Positions 51,541-60,658 of a DNA stretch of 64,000 nt are shown piece after piece. The position numbers were made by a program, and so were the translations under genes. The notes under the pieces are model-generated. The model was not told the origin of the DNA and searched no databases. It saw nothing but the letters and a program-made list of their open reading frames with translations. The DNA is from Heyndrickxia shackletonii (GTDB taxonomy: Bacteria; Bacillota; Bacilli; Bacillales; Bacillaceae_C), in the NCBI RefSeq assembly GCF_001420715.1, contig NZ_LJJC01000006.1, positions 198,548-262,547 on the forward strand. Reading direction: 5' to 3'. Within the stretch, counting starts at the first letter, position 1. Every line of letters begins with the position of its first letter.

Positions 51541-51573
51541 AAAACCCACAAGTCAATCGACGTGTGGGTTTTT
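51541..51573 (-). terminator. Terminator of the dlt operon
   Basis: Stem AAAACCCACA/TGTGGGTTTT with a 12-base loop, overlapping the last codons of dltD. Confidence 0.85.
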
Positions 51574-52740
51574 AGTCTTCCAGTGTTGTTCCATCGCTTT
51601 GTCTACATAGACCCACCCTTTCCAAGCTATATGCAAGGTGTCTTTTAAAAAGTAAGGGTCATATTCGTGGCCAGATAGATCGGCGATTGGAAATCCGGCA
51701 GCTCTTATTTGCTGATGTAGCTTCTTATAATAAACTTCGCGTCCTTCTCTTGGAAATCCAGTGTAATCGTACCATCTTCCGTTAACAGGAATCGAAACAA
51801 ATAATGGCTCGGCACCTTTTTCCTTCAAAAGATCTAAAATCATCTGTAAATCTTTATACTCTACAGATTTACCATAGGATCCGTTTACATTATAATTCTT
51901 CATCTTATGTTCAATTGGACGGATTTTCTTTTTATAAACACTATGTGAAATATAAAAAGGGTTTCTCTTTGCATCTTTCCTCCCATAATTGCTGGCATTA
52001 CGTTTCAATTCTTCCCACGATTTGCCTTTAACTAGCGAAGGATTTTCATATCGTTTACGTGGATAACCATTGTAAAGAGAATAATACAAATCTTTCTTTT
52101 CAAGCAGCTTCCAATTCAAAAACGCTAGTGGTCTTATGATAGTTGCCTTTAATGGATTGGCACGACCAATTTCCGAACGATACATAGTCGAAAGCATATA
52201 ATCCCTTTTTACAACATCAAACTTTAACAGCCTATGAATAGCTTCCTTCTTTAACTTTGGATCAATGTTATGGTTAAATGCGAGATCATATGCCTGTAAC
52301 ATTGAATAGTTTGGATCAAAATGGACGCTATTAATTCCTTTCTTGTGAAACCATTGGGGAGAAATAATTAAAACCATTTTCCTCCCCTTTAATTGATTGG
52401 AATGTGCTGCCAAGTTCATAAACTCAATTAAAGATTGCGTACCGCCGCGACCCACTAAAAAGGGAGTAAATCCCTGTGGATTTGCTTTAAAATAATTAGA
52501 TGGATGAAAAGGATCAAACCTTGATAATTCTGATGACCCATACATAGGGAAATACTTTTTGTTATCCAACATCCTGCTTTGTATATAGTCTCCTTGGAAC
52601 ATTAATGGACTTAGACTTGTAGCATCCTTTTCAATCTTCTTATTAGAAATTAAATGTCCTATCCAAGCATTCGGGATAAATAAAAACACTAAAAATAGCA
52701 CAATCGCTAAAATAAGTGGACCAAAAGTGTACTTTTTCAT
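51553..52740 (-). CDS. dltD: D-alanine transfer protein DltD
   Basis: 395 residues. One N-terminal anchor helix (about 6-24), then a large outside SGNH-like hydrolase domain: the nucleophile block MYGSSELSRFDPFHPSNYF near 67-85 (GSSE with Ser70) and a C-terminal DxxH-type LSGHEYDPYFLKDTLHIAWKG. DltD carries D-Ala from the DltB side to teichoic acids outside the membrane. Last gene of dltXABCD; start overlaps dltC by ATGA. Strongly basic outside domain. Confidence 0.93.
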   Translation of the reverse strand: MKKYTFGPLILAIVLFLVFLFIPNAWIGHLISNKKIEKDATSLSPLMFQGDYIQSRMLDNKKYFPMYGSSELSRFDPFHPSNYFKANPQGFTPFLVGRGGTQSLIEFMNLAAHSNQLKGRKMVLIISPQWFHKKGINSVHFDPNYSMLQAYDLAFNHNIDPKLKKEAIHRLLKFDVVKRDYMLSTMYRSEIGRANPLKATIIRPLAFLNWKLLEKKDLYYSLYNGYPRKRYENPSLVKGKSWEELKRNASNYGRKDAKRNPFYISHSVYKKKIRPIEHKMKNYNVNGSYGKSVEYKDLQMILDLLKEKGAEPLFVSIPVNGRWYDYTGFPREGREVYYKKLHQQIRAAGFPIADLSGHEYDPYFLKDTLHIAWKGWVYVDKAMEQHWKTKNPHVD

Positions 52741-52970
52741 TGATGTTCAGCTAATTTCTCAGCTATATTATTCGGAGTATTCCACTCCTCACGATTAAAT
52801 TCTGTAATCGGTATATTAATACCGAAACGCTCATCCACCTCAACTAAAAAGTTAATAGTACCAAATGAATCTAATAGCCCTGTTTCGAAAAGATCAATAT
52901 TAGGATCTTCCTTTACAACATCATCCTGACAAATCTCTGCTAATAAATTGATAATATCTTGTTTTTCCAT
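52737..52970 (-). CDS. dltC: D-alanyl carrier protein DltC
   Basis: 77 residues from ATG 52970 (AAAGGAGA 8-9 bases upstream); the ATG at 52979 touches the ribosome-binding site. Acyl-carrier fold with the phosphopantetheine Ser in ETGLLDSFGTINFLVEVDER near 34-36. DltA loads D-Ala on it, and DltB accepts the thioester at the membrane. Confidence 0.95.
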   Translation of the reverse strand: MEKQDIINLLAEICQDDVVKEDPNIDLFETGLLDSFGTINFLVEVDERFGINIPITEFNREEWNTPNNIAEKLAEHQ

Positions 52971-53017
52971 AATAATCATTCTCCTTTAATAGTATTTTTC
53001 GTATAGGTGTTACATTT

Positions 53018-53071
53018 CTTAAAAGGCTATTCCTTCATCATAAACTGCTTAGTTTAAGAAAAGAGCCTTTA
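53018..53071 (+). repeat. Dispersed repeat family B, copy 5, inside the dlt operon
   Basis: AAAAGGCTATTCC on the left and TTTAAGAAAAGAGCCTTTAA on the right, only about 55 bp. AAAGGCT/AGCCTTT can form a hairpin in the mRNA between dltB and dltC. Its right end coincides with the dltB stop codon (TAA at 53069-53071). Confidence 0.6.
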
Positions 53072-54235
53072 ACGAAATATTTGTCCTGAAAAGATATATA
53101 AACCGAAACAAACAAAGTGAAATGTTATGATCACGGAAACTACATGTGTAAACTTGTTTTTCGGCCAAAATTTATGCTGTCTATTCCACCTATCGAAAAA
53201 GTCATACCCAATCATTAAAGCTGCCATGTATAAACCATAAACAATATATTGTAGGGCAATTCCATGCCAGAAACCCATAATTAAAAATAATAATAAATAA
53301 CCAATATTGGAAACGGTGTAACGATCTTTAATCCATTTCTTCTTAGTCATCCATAAAACAAAACGCATGTAAATATAATCCCTAAACCAAAACGACAATG
53401 TCATATGCCAACGATTCCAGAAATCCTTTATATTTCGACTTATGAATGGAGCATTAAAGTTTTCCGGAGTTTTGATTCCCATAAAATAACTTACTCCAAT
53501 TGCAAATGCACTGTATCCTGCAAAATCAAAGAACAGGTACAAACTGTAAGAATACATATACATTAAATTTGCCAAGGAAGGTGGTATATACACATAAGGA
53601 TTTCTTGGCAAATACGCAATAAAGTAATGGTGAAGTAAATAAGCAATAATAAATTTATATAGGAATCCTTTAAATATCTTATTTATCCCTAAATATAAAT
53701 ACTCCACATATTGCTCCTTTGTTGGAACAACGTTACTATCCTTTTCAAATCTGCGCCAGCGATCAATTGGACCAGATGAGATGGTTGGAAAGAATAATAG
53801 AAAGTAGAGAAATTCTATTATTGGGATATCGTTTTTTATAAGTCCGTCTCTAGTCTCCATAATCATTTGAACTGCTTTAAAGGTTAAATAAGAAATTCCT
53901 AAGAAACCAATCAAATGATTAATCCCTAAAAAGGGGAAAATTTTAACAAGGGCTAGTGGTAGGATGGATGCTACCACAGCCCATACAAAGATGGATGTTT
54001 TATTTTCTTTTTGCCTATATATTGCATAGCCTTTGACTAATAGTAACTGCCATATTGTAAATACAATGAGGGAGACAACTCCCATAATGCTGTGGGCAAA
54101 AATAATGGCTAACATGATTACCGTAATAATCATATTATAGGTTTTCGATAGTCTGCCTCTAAGTCCAAGAATAATCGTAGGTAGTAAAAGAATAGCTATA
54201 ATCAAGAAAAAGATAAATTTTTCGTACGGTATCAT
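53069..54235 (-). CDS. dltB: MBOAT D-alanyl transferase DltB
   Basis: 388 residues, about 11 membrane segments. MBOAT signatures: PTISSGPIDRWRRFEKD near 152-168, NIKDFWNRWHMTLSFWFRDY near 268-287 and the active-site His in LIMGFWHGIALQYIVYG near 335. It takes D-Ala from DltC across the membrane to DltX/DltD. The start overlaps the end of dltA (ATGA). Confidence 0.95.
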   Translation of the reverse strand: MIPYEKFIFFLIIAILLLPTIILGLRGRLSKTYNMIITVIMLAIIFAHSIMGVVSLIVFTIWQLLLVKGYAIYRQKENKTSIFVWAVVASILPLALVKIFPFLGINHLIGFLGISYLTFKAVQMIMETRDGLIKNDIPIIEFLYFLLFFPTISSGPIDRWRRFEKDSNVVPTKEQYVEYLYLGINKIFKGFLYKFIIAYLLHHYFIAYLPRNPYVYIPPSLANLMYMYSYSLYLFFDFAGYSAFAIGVSYFMGIKTPENFNAPFISRNIKDFWNRWHMTLSFWFRDYIYMRFVLWMTKKKWIKDRYTVSNIGYLLLFLIMGFWHGIALQYIVYGLYMAALMIGYDFFDRWNRQHKFWPKNKFTHVVSVIITFHFVCFGLYIFSGQIFR

Positions 54236-55752
54236 GCCATTACCTCAGCAGATAATCTCTTACGATCAACCTTACCATTAGGTGTCATAGGCAGAGTTTC
54301 AGTATAGGAAAACTTCCTTGGAATCATATAGGATGGCAGAAGTTCCGATAGTTCTTTCTTTATCGCACCTGTTAATTGATACTGTTTTTCAAAGGAATGC
54401 TTAGCCGGCACAATGAACGCAGATAAATAATCGATTTTCCCATCTTTATAGACAGGTACAACCACACATGCATCCACGTATTGGGACTTTGCAATGTTGT
54501 ACTCAATCTCCTCAAGTTCCATCCGGTATCCGTGTACCTTTACTTGGAAATCAAGGCGACCCTGATAGTACAGCAATCCATTTTTCCTATATCCTGCATC
54601 ACCTGTTCGATAGGCTCTTTCTCCATCTTTTACAAAGAAAGACTTATCCGTTAGCTCTTTTTCTCCTAAATACCCTTTACTTACACTTGGTCCAACGATT
54701 ATCATCTCCCCTTTTTCTCCATCCGGAAGTTGATTACCATTTTCATCCACAATTAATAACTGTGTATCATCTTTACAATATCCAATTGGCAAAATAGAAT
54801 GTGCTGCTAATAGTTCATTTGTAACCTCAACCATCGTGATCGCAACAGTTGCTTCTGTTGGTCCGTACAAATTAAATACTCTTGCACCCGGAAACCGTTC
54901 CTTTAACTGACGAGCTACATCGGCAGAAAGCACTTCCCCGCAAAACAGGAATACTTCAAGATTAGGAAGCATTTCCTTCGAAAAGGACGGTTCCATTAAA
55001 CACATTTGCGCAAATGATGGGGTCGATGTCCAAACTTGAATATTAGATTCACTTAATTCCGCAAAAAGCATTTTTGGATTCGCAATCATATCCTTTGTAA
55101 TGGCAAACAAAGTCCCACCTGTACAGAGGGATGGATAAAGATCCATTACAGATAAATCAAACGAAAAAGGCGCTTGATTTAAGAAGATCTGTTGTTTCTC
55201 AATTGGAAAATCCGAAAGCATCCAACTCACATAGCTTTGAAGATTATTTGCTGTAATCTGCACGCCTTTTGGATTTCCTGTACTACCCGAAGTATAGATA
55301 ATGTAGAAGGTATCCTCCTCCTTTACCCACTTTTCTTCAGAGGCTACATCTTCATGGGAGCTTCGAATATGATAAAGCTCTTCACTTTGAACCATTTTGA
55401 TTGGGTAGTTTTCAAAATGGCTAACATCCATTTCCTCAGTCGCAAAGAAAAATTCCGCTTTCGAACTCTCTATAATTCTTTTAATACGATCTATTGGAAT
55501 CGAAACATCCACTGGGATATATGGATGCCCTGCTTTTACACTTCCTAAAAAAGAAACAACCATTTCAGGAGCCATATGACCATAAACGATAATAGGAGAG
55601 TGCTGCTTCTCTGAATTATTTTCAATATAGGATGCTAACCGATTGGACTGGCTCCATAAATCCCCATATGTGATGGAATCATCACGATTTTTAAAGGAAA
55701 CTCGATTTGGATCGTTTGCAGCCAACTGTTCCATTGATTTTATTAAATTCAT
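54232..55752 (-). CDS. dltA: D-alanine--carrier protein ligase DltA
   Basis: 506 residues, an adenylation enzyme. Core motifs: A3 IYTSGSTGNPKGVQIT near 154-169, A5 NLYGPTEATVAI near 295, A7 YRTGDAGY near 382, A8 GRLDFQVKVHGYRMELEEIE and A10 PMTPNGKVDRKRL with the catalytic Lys. It activates D-Ala with ATP and loads DltC. Preceded by AGGAGGAG. Dlt modification lowers the negative charge of the wall and raises resistance to cationic peptides. Confidence 0.96.
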   Translation of the reverse strand: MNLIKSMEQLAANDPNRVSFKNRDDSITYGDLWSQSNRLASYIENNSEKQHSPIIVYGHMAPEMVVSFLGSVKAGHPYIPVDVSIPIDRIKRIIESSKAEFFFATEEMDVSHFENYPIKMVQSEELYHIRSSHEDVASEEKWVKEEDTFYIIYTSGSTGNPKGVQITANNLQSYVSWMLSDFPIEKQQIFLNQAPFSFDLSVMDLYPSLCTGGTLFAITKDMIANPKMLFAELSESNIQVWTSTPSFAQMCLMEPSFSKEMLPNLEVFLFCGEVLSADVARQLKERFPGARVFNLYGPTEATVAITMVEVTNELLAAHSILPIGYCKDDTQLLIVDENGNQLPDGEKGEMIIVGPSVSKGYLGEKELTDKSFFVKDGERAYRTGDAGYRKNGLLYYQGRLDFQVKVHGYRMELEEIEYNIAKSQYVDACVVVPVYKDGKIDYLSAFIVPAKHSFEKQYQLTGAIKKELSELLPSYMIPRKFSYTETLPMTPNGKVDRKRLSAEVMA

Positions 55753-55770
55753 GATTACTCCTCCTGATCA

Positions 55771-55917
55771 TTAAAACTCACTATAAATAAATGGCCCTGC
55801 ACTCATATCATGAAATCCGTAAATTAATACTAGCAAAATCAGAATGAGCAAATAATAAAAAGTACGAAGACTCCACCATGCCACTGGATTTTTTATCTTC
55901 TTGTCTTGCTTTTTCAT
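55771..55917 (-). CDS. dltX: DltX, teichoic acid D-Ala incorporation peptide
   Basis: 48 residues: MKKQDKKIKNPVAWWSLRTF, YYLLILILLVLIYGF, then HDMSAGPFIYSEF. A basic head, one membrane helix (about 18-35) and the conserved C-terminal FIYSEF, whose Tyr is thought to accept D-Ala before transfer to lipoteichoic acid. It is the first gene of the operon, 18 bp before dltA. Short genes of this kind are often missed. Confidence 0.93.
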   Translation of the reverse strand: MKKQDKKIKNPVAWWSLRTFYYLLILILLVLIYGFHDMSAGPFIYSEF

Positions 55918-55996
55918 AAAAAGGCACCCTTTCGTGCTTAATATACCCAACCTAGATAAATCATTATTTATGATATCCAGATAAGTGTCAAATAAA

Positions 55997-56033
55997 TTTG
56001 TAAGTAACTGTAATTTTGTATTACAGTTTTTTT
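55997..56033. promoter_or_regulatory. Palindrome upstream of the dlt operon
   Basis: AACTGTAAT (56006-56014), 5 bases, ATTACAGTT (56020-56028), perfectly symmetric. On the minus strand it lies about 15 bp upstream of TTGACA (55991-55986), a good -35 box with an AATAAT-like -10 17 bp on. It may be an operator, or a terminator on the plus strand since seven T follow. Confidence 0.5.
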
Positions 56034-56406
56034 ACAACATCTTTTAGACGTAATTCATCATAAAATAGTTTCATGAAAAAAGGATGAAAAAATCATTAAA
56101 AAAGTTCATTCATTTTAAGAATAAATTAAGATATATTTTTTAAAATTAAACTTTTGTCACAAAATGTACATTAGTGGGTAGAGAGGAAAGGCCCCTCTTC
56201 CCAGATTAATGCCTCAAAGCGTGGCTTCTTGCAATATTCATGGACTTAAAAATTTTTCATTTTCCTATTTCAGAAATATTGTAAAATGAAAAAAACTCCA
56301 TGGTTTACTCACTATTAAATAAATTGCTTTTCCAAAAACAGTTACATATACTATGCTTGGGACAACATGAACTACATTTGATAAAAAGATAAGGGATGGA
56401 ACGTAG
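56034..56406. other. Gap between dltX and the diguanylate cyclase gene
   Basis: AT-rich with one structured part: GGG.AGAG.GG/CC.CTCT.CCC at 56176-56202, followed by GCCTCAAAGCGTGGC. It could be a leader of the cyclase gene. No known riboswitch class was recognised; the c-di-GMP-I core motifs are absent. Confidence 0.4.
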
Positions 56407-57921
56407 TTGGGGAAATTTTTGTGGAGTAATTTTCGAGAGATATTAAATATACATGTTAATAATAATAATATTGAATTCACCACGTCCAATAACATTCTTT
56501 TACTGACTAGAATAAGGTATGCTTCTATCATTTTACTTTTCCTCTATATTTATTGTTTTTATGCAGATTTTTATTTATATAAAGGCATACCGGAAAACAG
56601 CTATCGACTCATTTTAACGTGCATCCATTTACTTGGTTTCACTGCCTCTATCGCCTTTTTATTTATACATAAGTTGTTTAAACATGACACCATTTATCAT
56701 ACCGTATGGCCAACGGTTACCATTAACTTTTATATTTTCACCTATGTTATGGGTGGTGCATTGGCATCCATAAATAGCCAACAGTTAAACGGTAATATTT
56801 ATGCATACATCGTCATTCTAATTGGTGTAGTTTCTCTTTTCCCTGTGCGCCCAAGGCATTTCTTTTTTATTCTTTTCTTTACCCACATTATTTTTCTTGT
56901 CGGACTATATTATTTTAGCGATGGTAATAAGTATGATTTCATTTCTAATCAGATTAACTCTACAGGGACAGCAGTTATTTCCTTTATCATTTGTTTCGTT
57001 TTATATTCTTTTCGAAAAAGAGACTTTCGAAATCAGCTAATAATAAAAAATAGTGAGCAAAATCTGCTTCATCTCTTTAATGTCAATCCATATCCTCTTA
57101 TTCTGACTAGTTTAGATAACGGAAAAATATTACTGGCTAATAATAAAGCACTTGAATTTTATCATGTTACAACAGAGAATGTGGCCTCATTGGACGTAAA
57201 TCATTTTTATACAAATAAGGAAGAAAGGACTTCCATTATGGAGGAATTAAGAACGCACGGACATTTAGATAACTATGTATTGGAACAAAAAACATCTGAT
57301 GGTTCGAAAAAGTGGGTCCTGGTTAATTATAAATTGATAGATTATATGGATCAAAAATGCGTCCTTACAGGGACAACCGATATAACGGATCTTAAAAAAA
57401 TTGAAGCGGAGCTTGAAATGTATGCAACGACCGATATGTTAACGGGCGTTTTAAATAGAAGAAAAGGCATGGAAATTTTACAGGAAATCACAGAAACATC
57501 GACCATTCCATTCGTATTATTATTTATCGATATTAATAACTTAAAACAGGTTAATGACCACTATGGACATCCAGAAGGAGACTATCTTGTTAAAACAGTG
57601 TGCCATGTAATTAAGTCCAGATTAGATAACCAAGACATTATTTTTCGATATGGCGGTGACGAATTTATTATCGCCTTTTTAGATAAACACACGAATCATG
57701 CAGAAAGAATTTGGAGTGAAATAGTAGCATTATTAGAAGAGGAAAACTCTAAGAAAATAAAGCCATATAGTATTTCTGTCAGCCATGGATTGTTCTATTA
57801 CAACTCTGCCCAAAGCATTTCCCTCCAGGAAATAATCAATTATGCTGATAAGGAAATGTATAAAGAAAAGGCTATCATGAAAGGCTTGGGGGACGGGTCC
57901 CTTGTACCAGATTTTAAATAA
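56407..57921 (+). CDS. Membrane-bound PAS-GGDEF diguanylate cyclase
   Basis: 504 residues. Six or seven helices (about 28-200), a PAS domain (about 212-335, LFNVNPYPLILTSLDNGKIL, GTTDITDLKKIE), then a GGDEF domain (about 340-500) with TDMLTGVLNRRKG, FIDINNLKQVND and the intact active site FRYGGDEFII. The position of the inhibitory RxxD motif reads DNQD, so product inhibition by that site is not expected. It makes cyclic di-GMP from two GTP. The start is TTG at 56407, after GGGATGGA; no nearer ATG exists. The HAD gene follows by 26 bp. Confidence 0.87.
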   Translation: MGKFLWSNFREILNIHVNNNNIEFTTSNNILLLTRIRYASIILLFLYIYCFYADFYLYKGIPENSYRLILTCIHLLGFTASIAFLFIHKLFKHDTIYHTVWPTVTINFYIFTYVMGGALASINSQQLNGNIYAYIVILIGVVSLFPVRPRHFFFILFFTHIIFLVGLYYFSDGNKYDFISNQINSTGTAVISFIICFVLYSFRKRDFRNQLIIKNSEQNLLHLFNVNPYPLILTSLDNGKILLANNKALEFYHVTTENVASLDVNHFYTNKEERTSIMEELRTHGHLDNYVLEQKTSDGSKKWVLVNYKLIDYMDQKCVLTGTTDITDLKKIEAELEMYATTDMLTGVLNRRKGMEILQEITETSTIPFVLLFIDINNLKQVNDHYGHPEGDYLVKTVCHVIKSRLDNQDIIFRYGGDEFIIAFLDKHTNHAERIWSEIVALLEEENSKKIKPYSISVSHGLFYYNSAQSISLQEIINYADKEMYKEKAIMKGLGDGSLVPDFK

Positions 57922-57947
57922 TAGTTAAATAGAAAGGGATTTTTGTA

Positions 57948-58766
57948 TTGTATAAGGATATAGAAGTACTTATTTTTGACCTCGATGGTACACTCTATGA
58001 GGATACTCATCATTTTGATTTTTACGCAACAAAACTTTGCGAGAAATTGCCATCATATAAACAAGAAGCATTTACAGCCGATTATAAAGCAATATTAAAT
58101 GGAGAACATCCTTTGAAAATGGGAATGGCTTATGATGTTGTGAATGATGTGATTTTAAAGCACCGTGATGGAAAAATAATAGAAACATACCAATGGGACG
58201 GCACGAAGCTAGCTAACCAAAACAACCATTCCCTTCAAGATGATTTCCATTCTCTCCTTCATATCGGAGATCTTTGGTGGGTGCCTGCTGCGGTTGCGAG
58301 ACATTATGGATTATCTAATGAAATGGCAGAGCAATCTTTTCTCGAAACACGTGAATACATGATGACTCCAGAATATAAATTGGATGAATTAAATGGTTTT
58401 AAGGAGACACTGGAAGAATTATCTCTAAATAAAAAGCTGGTGCTGTTAACCAATTCTCCCAAAAAGGACAGCGAAGTTATTCTAACGAAACTAGGTTGTT
58501 CCCATTTTTTCACCGATAAAATTTTCAATGGTCAAAAGCCTATTCAAACCAAACAGCATATCCAGCAAATACAAGAAAAATATAAATTAGGTTACGAAAA
58601 TATTTTATGTATAGGGGATAATGCGATTAATGAAATACTTCCAGCACAAGAGTTAGGTTGTAAAACTCTTTTGATTGATCCTCATGAAATTAGCAAACCT
58701 TCTGATGCAGATGTTATTGTAGGAAATCTTTCAGAAATGTTAAGTGTTCTGAAACGTCTTGTATAG
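57948..58766 (+). CDS. HAD family hydrolase
   Basis: 272 residues. Motif I IFDLDGTLYED near 9-19 (two catalytic Asp), a large helical cap (about 25-140), motif II VLLTNSPKKD near 165, motif IV CIGDNAINEILPAQELG near 222. The fold is the type C1 class of pyrimidine nucleotidase-like phosphatases (SDT1/YjjG type), but the substrate is unknown. TTG start at 57948 with AAAGGG upstream. Probably co-transcribed with the cyclase. Confidence 0.83.
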   Translation: MYKDIEVLIFDLDGTLYEDTHHFDFYATKLCEKLPSYKQEAFTADYKAILNGEHPLKMGMAYDVVNDVILKHRDGKIIETYQWDGTKLANQNNHSLQDDFHSLLHIGDLWWVPAAVARHYGLSNEMAEQSFLETREYMMTPEYKLDELNGFKETLEELSLNKKLVLLTNSPKKDSEVILTKLGCSHFFTDKIFNGQKPIQTKQHIQQIQEKYKLGYENILCIGDNAINEILPAQELGCKTLLIDPHEISKPSDADVIVGNLSEMLSVLKRLV

Positions 58767-58793
58767 TATTGTCTTCACATTGATAGAGTAGAA

Positions 58794-58822
58794 AAGGAGC
58801 TTTGAATCTAATAAGCTCCTTA
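58794..58822. terminator. Terminator between the HAD and chemoreceptor genes
   Basis: Perfect stem AAGGAGCTT/AAGCTCCTT, 10-base loop. A T run (TTTTC) follows on the minus strand, a weak one on the plus strand. It serves convergent genes. Confidence 0.7.
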
Positions 58823-58825
58823 ATA

Positions 58826-60472
58826 TTATACCTTTACCATTTTTATGACCTTCACCAAATCCATCGCTAGATTATGAAATGCTTCTGCTTCCATCGCCAC
58901 ATCATCCATTGAAATTTTCTGATGCTCAGCGGCCGCCTTAATATGTTGCATGCTTGCAGCAAATTGTTCGGAGGTATCTGAAATTTGATTCATGTTTTCA
59001 ATCATCGTTTTCATCTGCTCTCTTACGTCTATTGCAATGTCTGATACCCCTTTAGACTCATTAAATACATCTGAAATTGCATGTACAATTTCCGCAAAAG
59101 CATTTTCCGTTTCTTGAACCTTTAACATACCTTCCTTTAATACAATTCCTCCATTTGTCATAGAATCAATTGCTTGAATGATTACTTTTCGAATCTCGTC
59201 GGTATGTTCTTTAATGCTCATTGCCGCATTTCCTGACTGATCAGCCAATTTCCTAATCTCACCCGCCACAACAGCAAATCCTTTCCCATGTTCGCCAGCG
59301 TGGGCAGCCTCAATAGTAGCGTTTAAGGATAGTAAATTCGTGTGATGAGCAATCTCGCTAATCATATTTACGATTTGGTCGATATGTTTAGAAATTTGAT
59401 CTAATGCATCAATTCTTTCGGATGTTTCACCAATTGATTTCTGTACGAGCCCCATTTGTGCAACAGTTTCCTCTATCCATTCATTTCCTGTCTTTGCCTT
59501 TTCACTAGCCCTATCCAAGGATTTTTCTACTTTTTCAATGGACCTCCCTACCATCTCCATCCCTTCCGATATCCTTAAAACGTTCGTAGATGCCTGAGAA
59601 GCAGCTTCCACCTGTACATCAGTACCGCTAGCTACCTGACTAATGGCTAATGTAATTTGTTCGGAAGCATCTTTAGTCGATAAGGATGTGACACTTAATT
59701 TTTCAGAAGAAAGAGTGATATGCTTAGCACTCTCTTCAATATGTGCAATTAATGTATTCACACTATGAATCATTTGATTAAAACCATAGGTGAGTGCTTG
59801 TAGCTCTTTGCTTATAGGTGTTTTTTCCAACCTAATATGCAAATTTCCTTTTGATACATCCTCCATTGTTTCTTTTAATTTAATGATGGGATTTGTGACA
59901 TTTCGAATGGTAAAAAATCCAACAGTACTGGCAAGAAAAATGGTAATAAAGGTAATGACGAATAACAAATTCCTGTACTGAGTAACCGGCTGTAAATACT
60001 CTTTATCTTTTAAAGCAATGATATATATTGCATCATCTAATTCCACTTGATTCGCAATAGCTAATGTTAAACCCTTATAATGATATATTCCTTTTCCTTG
60101 CTTATGTATTTGCTTTTTAACCATTTCAGGAAGTTTGGGAATATCGTTTTTAAAGCCACTGAAATTTTCTACCTCATCCGTATTTGTAAGTTTAAATTGA
60201 ATAGGTGTTAGATCGCTATCTTTATAATTATTTCGTGTTAATGTTAAGGCATAAGCAAGCTTTCGATCAAAATCCCCCTTCGGTACCGTTGCTTTTAACA
60301 TGGTCACTTTTTCCGTCATGACCTCTGCAGATGAAATCAATTGCCGCTCGATTGCTTGCTGTTTTAATTGTTTGTTTTTTTCATAGCTTACGAATGCAAT
60401 AACAGAGGAAGACAAAATAATGACTGCTATAATTGGTAAAATTAAAATGGATCGCAGTTTCATATTTTTCAA
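58826..60472 (-). CDS. Methyl-accepting chemotaxis protein
   Basis: About 548 residues. Helix 1 (about 6-27), an outside sensor part of about 150 residues, helix 2 (about 178-200), HAMP domain, then the signalling coiled coil with the hairpin tip [22 protein letters not shown] near 388 and [20 protein letters not shown]. It signals to CheW/CheA. The sensor domain is short and its ligand unknown. TTG at 60472 after AAGGGG is a better start than ATG 60496. Confidence 0.9.
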   Translation of the reverse strand: MKNMKLRSILILPIIAVIILSSSVIAFVSYEKNKQLKQQAIERQLISSAEVMTEKVTMLKATVPKGDFDRKLAYALTLTRNNYKDSDLTPIQFKLTNTDEVENFSGFKNDIPKLPEMVKKQIHKQGKGIYHYKGLTLAIANQVELDDAIYIIALKDKEYLQPVTQYRNLLFVITFITIFLASTVGFFTIRNVTNPIIKLKETMEDVSKGNLHIRLEKTPISKELQALTYGFNQMIHSVNTLIAHIEESAKHITLSSEKLSVTSLSTKDASEQITLAISQVASGTDVQVEAASQASTNVLRISEGMEMVGRSIEKVEKSLDRASEKAKTGNEWIEETVAQMGLVQKSIGETSERIDALDQISKHIDQIVNMISEIAHHTNLLSLNATIEAAHAGEHGKGFAVVAGEIRKLADQSGNAAMSIKEHTDEIRKVIIQAIDSMTNGGIVLKEGMLKVQETENAFAEIVHAISDVFNESKGVSDIAIDVREQMKTMIENMNQISDTSEQFAASMQHIKAAAEHQKISMDDVAMEAEAFHNLAMDLVKVIKMVKV

Positions 60473-60635
60473 ATCAAAACCCCTTTGTTTTCTCATCCCG
60501 ATTCACTCTCTCATCATAAATTCACGATCTCATTATGTGTCTTTTGAACTATTACAATCTATTTAAAACTATCAATATTAAGGAAATATTTATGAATGAT
60601 TAAGATTTTGTTTTTGTATTTATGTGCAATAAAAA

Positions 60636-60658
60636 ATGCCCGATTACCTCGGACACTT
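60636..60658 (-). terminator. Terminator of the bmrA-two-component operon
   Basis: Stem GTCCGA/TCGGGC region with TTTTTTATTG on the minus strand, directly after the kinase stop codon. Confidence 0.65.

Noticed and set aside
56160-56260. Cyclic di-GMP riboswitch before the diguanylate cyclase
   Set aside because: The conserved CACGCACAGGGCAAACC-type core is absent.
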